From: Nevskia sp.
GTDB lineage: Bacteria > Pseudomonadota > Gammaproteobacteria > Nevskiales > Nevskiaceae
Assembly: GCA_031291075.1 (NCBI GenBank)
Contig: JARLJS010000126.1
Coordinates: 1 to 58,956, forward strand
Direction: 5' to 3'
DNA length: 58,956 bases
Shown here piece by piece: positions 43,413-51,737 of the stretch. How positions within the stretch are numbered: position 1 is the stretch's first letter; the number at the start of each line of letters is the position of its first letter. A model generated the notes under the pieces. The model made no database searches and was not told where the DNA came from. It worked only from the letters and a program-made list of their open reading frames with translations. Position numbers and translations under genes: made by a program.

Positions 43413-44282
43413 TCAGGACCTGCCCAGCGCCTTCGGATGCACGGCGCGATGGAAACCGCCGTAAGGCTTGGAGTTGGCGCCGCCCTGCAGCGGGAACAGC
43501 TTGGTGTTGCGCGAGGCGCCGCCGTCGATGGCGATGCAGGCGCCGTTGATGAAGGCGGCGGCCGGCGTCAGCAGGAACACGATCGCCGCCGAGATCTCCG
43601 CCTCCTCCGCCAGCCGCTGCAGCGGCACCGCTCCGCGCAGCCGCGGGATGAATTCCTTCTGGAAGGTCTCGTCGTAGTTGTCGAGCCCGCTGGAAGCGAC
43701 CCAGCCCGGCGCCACCGCATTGACCCGCACGCCGGCGTGCGCCCACTCCACCGCGGCGGTCTCGGTGAAGTTGAGCATGCCCGCGCGCGCCGCGCCGGAG
43801 TGCCCCATGCCGGGCATGCCGCCCCACATGTCGGCCAGCATGTTGACGATCGCGCCGCCGCTCCTGCGCATGGCCTGGTTGAACACCTCGCGCGCCACCA
43901 GGAAGCCGCCGGTGAGGTTGTTGTTGACCACCGCCTCCCAGCCCTTCTTGGAGATCGCCATCAGCGGCGCGGGGAACTGGCCGCCGGCGTTGTTGACCAG
44001 GCCGTGGATGGTGCCGCGCTCGGCGACGATGGCCTTCACCGCCTGCTTCACGGCGTCCTCGTCGCGGATGTCGAAGGCGTGCGTCGAGCACTCGCCGCCG
44101 TCCTCGCGGATCTCGGCGGCCACCGTCTGCAGCTTCTCCGGCTTGCGCCCCACCAGCACCACGTGCGCGCCGAGCGATGCCAGCTCGTGCGCGGTGCAGC
44201 GGCCGATGCCGGAACCGCCGCCGGTGACGATGATGTTCTGGCCGGCGAACAGGCCAGGATGGAATACCGAACGGTAATGCAT
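43413..44282 (-). CDS. atuB: SDR-family oxidoreductase, AtuB-like with DECR-type active site
   Basis: 289 residues from ATG 44282, with GGAGGAAAG upstream. Rossmann motif TGGGSGIG at 20-27, NNAGGQFPAP and VNNNLTGGFLVA. The classical catalytic YxxxK is absent: the matching place reads GHSGAARAGMLNFTETAAVE, as in 2,4-dienoyl-CoA reductases, which also lack that Tyr. The product is therefore likely an enoyl- or dienoyl-CoA reductase rather than an alcohol dehydrogenase. In Pseudomonas atuB precedes atuC, as here. It could reduce dienoyl-CoA intermediates of branched unsaturated chains. Confidence 0.8.
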   Translation of the reverse strand: MHYRSVFHPGLFAGQNIIVTGGGSGIGRCTAHELASLGAHVVLVGRKPEKLQTVAAEIREDGGECSTHAFDIRDEDAVKQAVKAIVAERGTIHGLVNNAGGQFPAPLMAISKKGWEAVVNNNLTGGFLVAREVFNQAMRRSGGAIVNMLADMWGGMPGMGHSGAARAGMLNFTETAAVEWAHAGVRVNAVAPGWVASSGLDNYDETFQKEFIPRLRGAVPLQRLAEEAEISAAIVFLLTPAAAFINGACIAIDGGASRNTKLFPLQGGANSKPYGGFHRAVHPKALGRS

Positions 44283-44349
44283 ATTCTTTCCTCCAAAAAC
44301 GAACAAGGCCGGTTTCCCGGCCTTGTCGCAATTGCTCAACTCTCCAACG

Positions 44350-44438
44350 TCGTCATTCCCGCGCAAGCCGGAATCCAGGGAATTCCGCGCCACCGGTTGG
44401 CAGCGCACTGGATACCGGCTTTCGCCGGTATGACGACG
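44350..44438. repeat. Dispersed inverted repeat, copy 2
   Basis: Left arm CGTCATTCCCGCGCAAGCCG..., right arm ...GGATACCGGCTTTCGCCGG..., with CCAG/CTGG inner edges. Same family as 34257-34345. It lies in the 171-bp gap between etfA and atuB. Confidence 0.75.
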
Positions 44439-44453
44439 ACATCTTCCCTTCGA

Positions 44454-45392
44454 TCACAGCTTCGAAGTCAATTCCGGCACCACCTGGAACAGGTCGCCCA
44501 CCAGGCCGAAGTCGGCGACTTCGAAGATCGGCGCCTCCGCGTCCTTGTTGATGGCGACGATGGTGCGGGCATCCTTGATGCCCGCCAGGTGCTGGATCGC
44601 ACCCGAGATGCCGATGGCGAAGTACAGCTCCGGCGCGATGATCTTGCCGGTCTGGCCCACCTGCATGTCGTTTGGAACGTAGCCCGAGTCCACCGCGGCG
44701 CGCGAGGCGCCGACGCCGGCCTTCAGCTTGTCGGCCAGGGCGTAGATGACCTTGAAGTTCTCGGAGCTGCCCAGCGCGCGGCCGCCGGAGACGACGCGGG
44801 CGGCGGACTGCAGCTCCGGGCGCTCGCTCTTCTGCGCCTCCAGCTTGACGAAGCGGGTATGGGACGGCAGCGCCGCGTCCACCGAGACTTTCTCCACCGG
44901 GGCGGAGCCGCCGGAACCCACTGCCGCGAACGAGGCCAGGCGGATGGTGGCGACCACTGCAGGCGCCGCCGGGGCTTCCACGGTCAGGATGGCGTTGCCG
45001 GCATAGATCGGCCGGTCGAAGCTGGTCGGCCCGTGCACGGCCATGACGTCGGACACCTGCTGTACGCCGAGCTTGGCCGCGACGCGCGGCAGCAGATCCT
45101 TGCCGAACGTCGTGCCGGGGGCGAAGACGTGGCTGTAACCCTTCTTCGCCAGCTCGACCACCTGCGGCGCAACCACGGCGGAGAGCGCGTGGTCGTTCTC
45201 GGCGCGGTCGATCTGCAGCACCTTGGTGACGCCGTCCAGCTTGGCGGCCTCGGCGGCGGCGGCGCTGCCGTCCTTGGCGAAGACGGCGACTTCGATTTCG
45301 CCGCCGATCAGTTTGGCGGCCGCGACCACCTTGGCGATGCTGCTGCTCAGCTTGCCGTCGGCCTGCTGGCCGATGATTAGAATCTTGCTCAT
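44454..45392 (-). CDS. etfA: Electron transfer flavoprotein alpha subunit
   Basis: 312 residues. N-terminal domain begins [16 protein letters not shown]-terminal FAD domain has [38 protein letters not shown] and [18 protein letters not shown] with the final [17 protein letters not shown]. With EtfB it collects electrons from acyl-CoA dehydrogenases such as AtuD and passes them to ETF-QO. Length matches the family. Separated from etfB by a 153-bp structured repeat element. Confidence 0.97.
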   Translation of the reverse strand: MSKILIIGQQADGKLSSSIAKVVAAAKLIGGEIEVAVFAKDGSAAAAEAAKLDGVTKVLQIDRAENDHALSAVVAPQVVELAKKGYSHVFAPGTTFGKDLLPRVAAKLGVQQVSDVMAVHGPTSFDRPIYAGNAILTVEAPAAPAVVATIRLASFAAVGSGGSAPVEKVSVDAALPSHTRFVKLEAQKSERPELQSAARVVSGGRALGSSENFKVIYALADKLKAGVGASRAAVDSGYVPNDMQVGQTGKIIAPELYFAIGISGAIQHLAGIKDARTIVAINKDAEAPIFEVADFGLVGDLFQVVPELTSKL

Positions 45393-45418
45393 GTTTCAGT
45401 CCTCTGCGTTAACTCTTT

Positions 45419-45540
45419 GTGAGGGGTGAGGAGTGAGGTCGCCCGCTGCGCGGGCTGTGAGGAGACAAGCCAAAAGCAGCTTAGGCTGTTGCTTGTCTCC
45501 TCACTCCTCACAGGGCCGCAGGCCCGGCCTCACCCCTCAC
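45419..45540. repeat. Nested multi-hairpin element between etfB and etfA
   Basis: A 122-bp symmetric element. Outer arms 45419-45431 and 45528-45540 are complementary (13 bp, made of GTGAGGN heptamers). Inside are a side hairpin GCCCGC-TGC-GCGGGC (45441-45455), a 14-bp inner stem (45457-45470 with 45491-45504) around a 20-nt loop, and a second side hairpin GGGCC-GCA-GGCCC (45513-45525). Single-strand folding would be cloverleaf-like. It fills the etfB-etfA gap. Confidence 0.85.
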
Positions 45541-45545
45541 GCCGT

Positions 45546-46292
45546 TCAGATCAGCCCTTTGCCCTTCAGCGCCGTCACCAGTTCGTCGACGGTCTTCACC
45601 ATCACGCCCTTGCTGCGCTTGGGCGGAGCGGCGGTCTTGGTGGCCTTGAGGCCGGCGGCGGCGGTGACGCCCAGATCGCCCAGGCTCACGACTTCGATCG
45701 GCTTCTTCTTCGCCTTCATGATGTCCGGCAGCTTGAGGTAGCGCGGCTCGTTCAGGCGCAGGTCGGTGGTGACCACGGCGGGCAGATCCACTTCCAGGGT
45801 CTCCAGGCCGGCGTCGACCTCGCGGGTCACCAGGGCCTTGGCGCCGTCGAGCTCGATCTTGGAGGCGAAGGTGGCCTGCGGCAGGTCGAGCAGGGCGGCG
45901 ACCATCTGCCCGGTCTGGTTGGCGTCGTCGTCGATGGCCTGCTTGCCCAGCAGGAACAGCTGCGCGCCTTCCTTCTTGAACACGGCGGCCAGGGCCTGCG
46001 CCGCGGTCAGCGGCTGCACCTCGCCTTCCTCCTTGACGTGCACGGCGCGGTCGGCACCGAAAGCCAGGGCGGTGCGCAGGGTTTCCTCGCACTTGGCGCC
46101 GCCGATGGTGACGGCCACGATCTCGGTGACCTTGCCCTTTTCCCTCAGGCGCACCGCTTCTTCCATGGCGATTTCGTCGAACGGGTTGACGCTGAACTTC
46201 ACACCGTCCGTGACCACGCCGGAGCCGTCCGGCTTCACCTGGATGCGGACGTTGTAGTCCACTACGCGCTTAACGCTCACCAATGCTTTCAT
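45546..46292 (-). CDS. etfB: Electron transfer flavoprotein beta subunit
   Basis: 248 residues from ATG 46292 with AGGAAGAG upstream. Starts [56 protein letters not shown] and [20 protein letters not shown] (the ETF-beta recognition loop for acyl-CoA dehydrogenases) are all present. Upstream lie a 50-bp tandem repeat and a heptamer array. Partner of etfA downstream. Confidence 0.97.
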   Translation of the reverse strand: MKALVSVKRVVDYNVRIQVKPDGSGVVTDGVKFSVNPFDEIAMEEAVRLREKGKVTEIVAVTIGGAKCEETLRTALAFGADRAVHVKEEGEVQPLTAAQALAAVFKKEGAQLFLLGKQAIDDDANQTGQMVAALLDLPQATFASKIELDGAKALVTREVDAGLETLEVDLPAVVTTDLRLNEPRYLKLPDIMKAKKKPIEVVSLGDLGVTAAAGLKATKTAAPPKRSKGVMVKTVDELVTALKGKGLI

Positions 46293-46312
46293 ACTCTCTT
46301 CCTGTGTGAACT

Positions 46313-46452
46313 TCCTGTTCAAGACCGGGGCATCCGTGCCCCGGACTGTTGAAATAAACACATCCTGTTCAAGACCCTGGGCATCCTGCCCCGGACTGTT
46401 GAAATAAGCACATCCCGCCCAAGAACCGGAGCATCCTAACCCCAACTATTCG
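46313..46452. repeat. 50-bp tandem repeat, about 2.8 copies, upstream of etfB
   Basis: Units start near 46313, 46363 and 46413. Each begins TCCTGTTCAAGACC (degenerate in unit 3), contains a GGGGCATCC...TGCCCCGGACTG segment and ends in GTTGAAATAA-CACA. Unit 1 holds a perfect CCGGGGCA/TGCCCCGG hairpin. Unit 3 has decayed. It lies 21-160 nt before the etfB start codon, within the likely leader. Confidence 0.85.
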
Positions 46453-46480
46453 AGGGGAGAGCAGCGAGGAAGAGCTTGTC

Positions 46481-46508
46481 CCCTCACCCCTCACTCTTCA
46501 CCCCTCAC
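46481..46508. repeat. Array of four CCCTCAC-type heptamers
   Basis: Four tandem heptamers (CCCTCAC twice, TCTTCAC, CCCTCAC) just downstream of the carbonic anhydrase stop codon. Same heptamer family (reverse complement GTGAGGG) as at 18339-18442 and 45419-45540, here without a clear facing array. Confidence 0.7.
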
Positions 46509-46517
46509 GTTGTCAGA

Positions 46518-47162
46518 TCAATCCCGGCGGCCGGCCACTTGTTCACGCCTGCGCGCGAACTCTGCCGCACTACCCATGCTGAAGTCCAGATCGCGCGCCA
46601 GACCGTCCTTGAGCCCGTAGACCCAGCTGTGCACCCACAACTCCTGTCCACGCTCCCAGGCGTCGCGCACGATGGTGGTTTCGCAGACGTTGGCCGCCTG
46701 CCTGATGACGTTCAATTCGCACAAGCGGTCGGCGCGGGAGTCGTCGTCGGCGATGCCGGTCAGTTCCGGCAGATGGCTGTCGGCCACGTCGCGCACATGC
46801 TGCAACCAGTTGTCGGCCAGCCCCAGCCGCTGCCGCTCCAGCGCGGCGCGCACGCCGCCGCAGCCGTAATGGCCGCAGACGATGATGTGCTTGACCTTGA
46901 GCGCATCCACCGCGAACTGCAGCACCGACAGGCAGTTCAAGTCAGTGTGCACCACCACGTTGGCGATGTTGCGGTGGACGAACAGCTCGCCCGGTGCCAG
47001 GTCCACGATCTCGTTGGCCGGCACCCGGCTGTCGGCGCAGCCGATCCACAGGTACTCCGGCGTCTGCTGCTTGGCCAGCGAGGCGAAGAAACCCGGACGC
47101 TGCACCTCGGTGCGCATCGCCCAGGAGCGGTTCCTCTTCAGCAGATGGTCGAGAGCGCCCAC
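46518..47162 (-). CDS. can: Beta-class carbonic anhydrase
   Basis: 214 residues from GTG 47162 (GALDHLLKRNRSWA), chosen because it gives the N-terminus of E. coli Can-type enzymes; no strong Shine-Dalgarno is seen and the open frame extends further. Zinc site residues: C and D in WIGCADSRVPANEIV, H and C in CGHYGCGGVRAALE. LFVHRNIANVVVHTDLNCLS is typical. It interconverts CO2 and bicarbonate. It lies between ETF-QO and etfB in a cluster that ends with a bicarbonate-using acyl-CoA carboxylase, so a supply role is plausible. Confidence 0.92.
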   Translation of the reverse strand: MGALDHLLKRNRSWAMRTEVQRPGFFASLAKQQTPEYLWIGCADSRVPANEIVDLAPGELFVHRNIANVVVHTDLNCLSVLQFAVDALKVKHIIVCGHYGCGGVRAALERQRLGLADNWLQHVRDVADSHLPELTGIADDDSRADRLCELNVIRQAANVCETTIVRDAWERGQELWVHSWVYGLKDGLARDLDFSMGSAAEFARRREQVAGRRD

Positions 47163-47199
47163 GGAATGATCGGCTCGGTTGTGAGGGGACCCGGATGGC

Positions 47200-48858
47200 C
47201 TACATGTTCGCGTAGTTGGGCCCGCCGGACCCTTCCGGCGCCACCCAGGTGATGTTCTGCGCCGGGTCCTTGATGTCGCAGGTCTTGCAGTGCACACAGT
47301 TCTGCGCGTTGATCTGGAATTTCTTGGCGCCGCCGGCCTCGATCACCTCGTATACGCCGGCCGGGCAGTAGCGCTGCGCCGGCTCGTCGTACATCGGCAG
47401 GTTCTTCGAGATCGGGATGGTCGGGTCGGTCAACTTGAGGTGGACCGGCTGGTCCTCCTCGTGGTTGGTGCTGGAGAGGAACACCGAGGACAGCTTGTCG
47501 AAGCTGATCACGCCGTCCGGCTTGGGGTATTCGATCTTCTGGCTCTGTGCCGCCGGCTTGAACGTGCTGTAATCCGGTGTGTTGTCGTGCAGGGTGATCG
47601 GGCTCTTGCCGCGGAACCAGTTCTGGTCGATGTAGTTGAATGCCGCCCCGAACAACACGCCGAACTTGTGCATGGCCGCGCCGAAGTTGCGATCGCGGTA
47701 GAGCTCGTCGTAGAGCCAGCTCGCCTTGAAGCTCTCGGGGTAGGCGGCCAGTTCGTCGCCGCCTTCGGAACCCGCGATCAGCGCGGCCGCGGCGGCGTCC
47801 GCCGCCAGCATGCCGGATTTCATGGCGGTGTGGCTGCCCTTGATCTTGGAAAAATTGAGGGTGCCCAGGTCGCAGCCGAGCAGGGCGCCGCCCGGGAACA
47901 CCATTTTCGGCAGCGAATTGAAGCCGCCCTTGCAGATGGCCCGCGCACCGTAGGAGACGCGCTTGCCGCCTTCGAGGTATTTCCTCAGTACCGGGTGGTG
48001 CTTGAGACGCTGGAACTCGTCGAACGGCGACAGGTAGGGGTTGCTGTACGACAGGTCGACAATGAGGCCAACGTAGACCTGGTTGTTCTCCAGGTGGTAC
48101 AGGAAGAAACCGCCGGGATTGGCGCTGTTGAGCGGCCAGCCGGCGCCGTGAATGACCAGGCCCGGCTCGTGCTTGGCCGGGTCGATAGTCCACAGTTCCT
48201 TCAGGCCGATGCCGTAGTGCTGCACGTCGGACTGCTCGTCCAGCTTGTAGTGCTTGAGCAGGCGCTTGCCCAAGTGGCCGCGGCAGCCTTCGGAGAACAG
48301 GGTGTACTTGGCGCGCAGCTCGATGCCCGGCGTGTAGACGCCCTCCTTGGGCTTGCCGTCGTGGCCGATACCCATGTCGCCGACCTGCACGCCGCGTACG
48401 ACGTTCTTCTCGTCGATCAGGACCTCCTGGGCGGCGAAGCCGGGGTAGATCTCCACCCCCAGGCTTTCGGCCTGCTGCGCCAGCCAGCGGCACAGGTTGC
48501 CGAGCGAAATGATGTAGTTGCCCTCGTTGTGCATGGTGTGGGGCACGAACGGGCCGGGCGTCTTGATGCCCTTCTCCGGGCTGGTGAAGAACCACACCTC
48601 GTCGCGCTTGACCGGCGTGCTGAGCGGCGCGCCCAGCTCCTTCCAGTTGGGGAACAGCTCGTTGAGCGAGCGCGGCTCGAATACCGCGCCGGACAGGATG
48701 TGAGCACCGACTTCCGAGCCCTTCTCGACCAGGCAGACGGAGATTTCCTTGCCGGCCTCGGCCGCTTTCTGCTTGATGCGGCAGGCGGCGGACAAGCCGG
48801 CGGGACCGGCGCCTACGACCAGGACGTCGTATTCCATTACATCGCGTTCAACGCTCAT
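47200..48858 (-). CDS. Electron transfer flavoprotein-ubiquinone oxidoreductase
   Basis: 552 residues from ATG 48858. FAD-binding VLVVGAGPAGLSAACRIK near the N-terminus; GAHILSGAVFEPRSLNELFP; a ubiquinone/membrane region around GGFNSLPKMVFPGGALLGCD; C-terminal 4Fe-4S site with RYCPAGVYE and CVHCKTCDIKDPAQNI. It oxidises reduced ETF and reduces ubiquinone at the inner membrane, joining AtuD-type dehydrogenases to respiration. Length matches the family (about 550). Starts on an adjacent ATG pair are possible (MEYDVLVV at 48837). Confidence 0.96.
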   Translation of the reverse strand: MSVERDVMEYDVLVVGAGPAGLSAACRIKQKAAEAGKEISVCLVEKGSEVGAHILSGAVFEPRSLNELFPNWKELGAPLSTPVKRDEVWFFTSPEKGIKTPGPFVPHTMHNEGNYIISLGNLCRWLAQQAESLGVEIYPGFAAQEVLIDEKNVVRGVQVGDMGIGHDGKPKEGVYTPGIELRAKYTLFSEGCRGHLGKRLLKHYKLDEQSDVQHYGIGLKELWTIDPAKHEPGLVIHGAGWPLNSANPGGFFLYHLENNQVYVGLIVDLSYSNPYLSPFDEFQRLKHHPVLRKYLEGGKRVSYGARAICKGGFNSLPKMVFPGGALLGCDLGTLNFSKIKGSHTAMKSGMLAADAAAAALIAGSEGGDELAAYPESFKASWLYDELYRDRNFGAAMHKFGVLFGAAFNYIDQNWFRGKSPITLHDNTPDYSTFKPAAQSQKIEYPKPDGVISFDKLSSVFLSSTNHEEDQPVHLKLTDPTIPISKNLPMYDEPAQRYCPAGVYEVIEAGGAKKFQINAQNCVHCKTCDIKDPAQNITWVAPEGSGGPNYANM

Positions 48859-48974
48859 TTTTCGGTGCTCTCGGAGCCGCACGCCGGGCGCGCGGCCGCT
48901 TGGGACGGGAGTTGGGGCCTGAGGAACTGCTTATTTTACCCGGTCCGCCCAAGGATGCGACTGGCCGGCGGGCA

Positions 48975-50792
48975 TTACCCACCCAAAGAATGGGCCAAGG
49001 CCCTCGGCACCGGCACCGGGTAATCGAGCAGCATCTGCGCGAAGGCCTTGCCCTGCGGGTCGGTGCGCAGCGAGGCGGCGCCCCCCGCGCCGAGGGCATG
49101 GTGGAGCAGGAAATTCAGGCTCAGGCTACCGGGCAGCTCCCAGCGCTCCACCCGCCCCGCCTCGCCGCCGGCCAGGACATGGGCGAAGTACCGGCGCACA
49201 TTTGTGGTGCTGAGGGCGCTCCTGATGTAGGGCAGGTATTCGGCCTTGCGCGCCGCCACGCCGATGTTGGCGTGGTCGCCCTTGTCGCCGGAGCGCGCCA
49301 CCGCCAGCCGGATCAGGGGCACGGTCACCGCCGGATCCAGGTCCAGGCGCGGCAACTCTTCAGCTTCCGGCGCGGACGGGTGGAAGCCGCCCTGCAGCGG
49401 CACCGCCACCGCGAAACGCTCCTCACCCACCATCACCTCGATGGCGACGCGCTCCTTCGGCACCAGCGTGGAGAACAGGCGCGGGATCATGTGCGGCTCC
49501 GGCCGGCCGCTGCCGAAATAACCGGTGAAGCCCGGCGCCATGGCGGTGGCGGCCTGCACGATCTCGCGCGAGAACAGCTTGAGCGCCTTGGGATTGGGAT
49601 GGTGCACGGCGATCTTGACCACCACCTCGCGCGTGGCGGCCGCGCCGGCGCGGGCATGGGGGCCGTAGGTCTCCTCGGCCCCGACGCAGTGAATGTCCAC
49701 GCCGGTGAAATCGCCCAGGCCGGCCTCCAGCAGCTGCCGCCGCACCTTCTCCACCACCGCCGTGGCCGAGGCGCGACCTTTGCGCGCGGCGTCGATGCCG
49801 CCGATCATGAACAGCGCCGCGCAGCGCAGGCCGGCGGGATAGGTCGCGCTGACCTTGTAGGACGCGGTGGGCGGATAGCCGCGGGCGCCGGTGACGCGCA
49901 CCCGCTGCTCCCCCACCTGCTCCAGCCGCACCCCGGTGAAATCGCACACCACGTCCGGCAGCAGGTAGGCGCGCGGGTCGCCGATCTCGTACAGCATCTG
50001 CTCCAGCACCGAGGGCACGCTCACCAGTCCGCCGGTGCCCTCCGGCTTGGTGACGACGAAGCTGCCGTCCGGCTCGACCTCGACGATGGGGAAGCCCATG
50101 TCGGCGAAGCCCGGAGCCACCAGCTCCCAGTCGGTGAAATTGCCGCCGGTGCACTGGGTACCGCATTCGATGATGTGGCCGGCGACCGAGCCGGCCGCGA
50201 GCTTGTCGTATTCGTCCTCCTTCCAGCCGAATTCGTGCATCAGCGGGCCGAGCACCACCGCCGAATCGACACAGCGCCCGGTGATGACGATCTCCGCCCC
50301 GGCGTCGAGGGCGCGCGCGATGGGGATGGCGCCGAGATAGGCGTTCATCGACACCAGGGTGCCTGGCATGGGCTTGCCGCTGTCGATTTCGGTGCAATCC
50401 GCGAATTCCTTGCGGCGCGCCAGCAGGTCGTCGCCCAGCACCACGCCGACCTTGAAGGCCACCCCGGCCTTGGCCGCGGCCGCTTCCAGCGCCTTCTTGC
50501 AGGCCAGCGGATTGACCCCGCCCGCGTTGGCCACCACGCGGATCCCGCGCTGCTTGATCTCGGTCAGCAGCGGCGCCATCACGTGCTCGACGAAATCGGT
50601 GGCGTAGCCGTCGTTCGGGTCCTTCATGCGCTTGGCGGCGAGGATCGACATGGTGATCTCGGCCAGGTAGTCGAAGACCAGGTAATCGACGTTACCTTTT
50701 TGCACCAACTGGGCCGCGGCTGTGTTCGTGTCGCCCCAAAAAGCGGAGGCGCAGCCGATGCGGATGGAATTGTTCGATCTTGCGGTATTCAT
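48975..50792 (-). CDS. atuA: AtuA-like protein (DUF1446 family)
   Basis: 605 residues. N-terminal DUF1446 region begins [17 protein letters not shown] and includes [30 protein letters not shown] and [20 protein letters not shown]. The C-terminal portion (about 470-600) contains [17 protein letters not shown], the usual C-terminal domain. AtuA is required for citronellol/geraniol growth in Pseudomonas but its reaction is unknown. Similar proteins also occur outside atu clusters. Here it is the most upstream gene of the metabolic run, with ETF-QO directly after it. Confidence 0.85.
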   Translation of the reverse strand: MNTARSNNSIRIGCASAFWGDTNTAAAQLVQKGNVDYLVFDYLAEITMSILAAKRMKDPNDGYATDFVEHVMAPLLTEIKQRGIRVVANAGGVNPLACKKALEAAAAKAGVAFKVGVVLGDDLLARRKEFADCTEIDSGKPMPGTLVSMNAYLGAIPIARALDAGAEIVITGRCVDSAVVLGPLMHEFGWKEDEYDKLAAGSVAGHIIECGTQCTGGNFTDWELVAPGFADMGFPIVEVEPDGSFVVTKPEGTGGLVSVPSVLEQMLYEIGDPRAYLLPDVVCDFTGVRLEQVGEQRVRVTGARGYPPTASYKVSATYPAGLRCAALFMIGGIDAARKGRASATAVVEKVRRQLLEAGLGDFTGVDIHCVGAEETYGPHARAGAAATREVVVKIAVHHPNPKALKLFSREIVQAATAMAPGFTGYFGSGRPEPHMIPRLFSTLVPKERVAIEVMVGEERFAVAVPLQGGFHPSAPEAEELPRLDLDPAVTVPLIRLAVARSGDKGDHANIGVAARKAEYLPYIRSALSTTNVRRYFAHVLAGGEAGRVERWELPGSLSLNFLLHHALGAGGAASLRTDPQGKAFAQMLLDYPVPVPRALAHSLGG

Positions 50793-50885
50793 ACGGTGAT
50801 TGCTCGACTTTTTGGCAGTACGCCGGAGGCCGGCAGGCCGCGTTAGCTTGCCTCAGCCACTCCGAACAAGCCAGAACAATGTCAG

Positions 50886-51410
50886 TTACCTCAACGCCAG
50901 CAATGCGGCTACCAACAGAGCCGCCGCGTAGAGCGCCGCAAGCAGGTCGTCGAGCATGATGCCCAAGCCACCCGGCACCCGCCGGTCGAACCAGGCGATC
51001 GGCCAGGGCTTCCACACGTCGAACAGCCGGAACAGGCCGAAGGCGGCCAGCAACCACCACCACTGGTTCTGGCGGACCCAGCCCAGCGCAGGCAGCAACG
51101 GCAGGCAGGTGACCAACAGCCCCACCACCTCGTCAAACACGATGCCGCCGTAGTCGTGGACCCCGAGGCGGCGCGCGCTCTGCCCGCACAGCCAGCAGCC
51201 CAAAGCGAACAACAGCGCCAGCAGCGGCAGGTATACCAGCAGCGGCAATCCGCGCAGGAGCAGCCACAGCGGCACGGCCGCAAGCGTGCCGGCCGTACCC
51301 GGCGCCACCGGCGACAAGCCCGAACCCAGGCCGAAGGCCAGCAGGTGTACCGGATCGCCCAGCACCAGCCGCGGCGATACCTCGGATGCGTTCTTGTCCG
51401 CCTGTGTCAC
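50886..51410 (-). CDS. pgpA: Phosphatidylglycerophosphatase A
   Basis: 174 residues from GTG 51410; an ATG at 51497 would add 29 low-quality residues. PgpA signatures: DPVHLLAFGLGSGLSPVAPG, GTAGTLAAVPLWLLL, HDYGGIVFDEVVGLL and FRLFDVWKPWPIAWFDRRVPGGLGIMLDD (read as two adjacent blocks). Several membrane helices. It dephosphorylates phosphatidylglycerophosphate in the inner membrane. Length fits the family (about 160-175). It precedes the atuA-like gene by 93 bp on the same strand without functional link. Confidence 0.92.
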   Translation of the reverse strand: MTQADKNASEVSPRLVLGDPVHLLAFGLGSGLSPVAPGTAGTLAAVPLWLLLRGLPLLVYLPLLALLFALGCWLCGQSARRLGVHDYGGIVFDEVVGLLVTCLPLLPALGWVRQNQWWWLLAAFGLFRLFDVWKPWPIAWFDRRVPGGLGIMLDDLLAALYAAALLVAALLALR

Positions 51411-51737
51411 GCCGGTGTCCCTGGGTGAAGCAGCCACGGATGCGGCCGCGGGCCCATGATACCCCAATGCTCCGCACAAAATTTTCCACTTAATCAATAC
51501 GTTAATAAATCTTTACGAGGTGATCGGCGATTCTTTGCCGGAATCGAGGCTACGCTCCTGCCAAGACTGTCCGGAGATGACAGTCGACAACGGCTGCTCA
51601 AGCGGCATGAGAATCCGGCACAGCACTCAATACGTAGCGCCGGAAGGGATGAACAGGTCCCGCTGCAAAGCCATCCAGGGATGAAGGTTTGGCCGTACCG
51701 GCAACTGGTCCTTTATCACTGAGGGGAGTGGCACCTT

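Noticed and set aside
46313-46508. CRISPR-like array suggested by regularly spaced repeats before etfB
   Set aside because: Units are contiguous 50-bp copies without unique spacers, and no cas gene is present.
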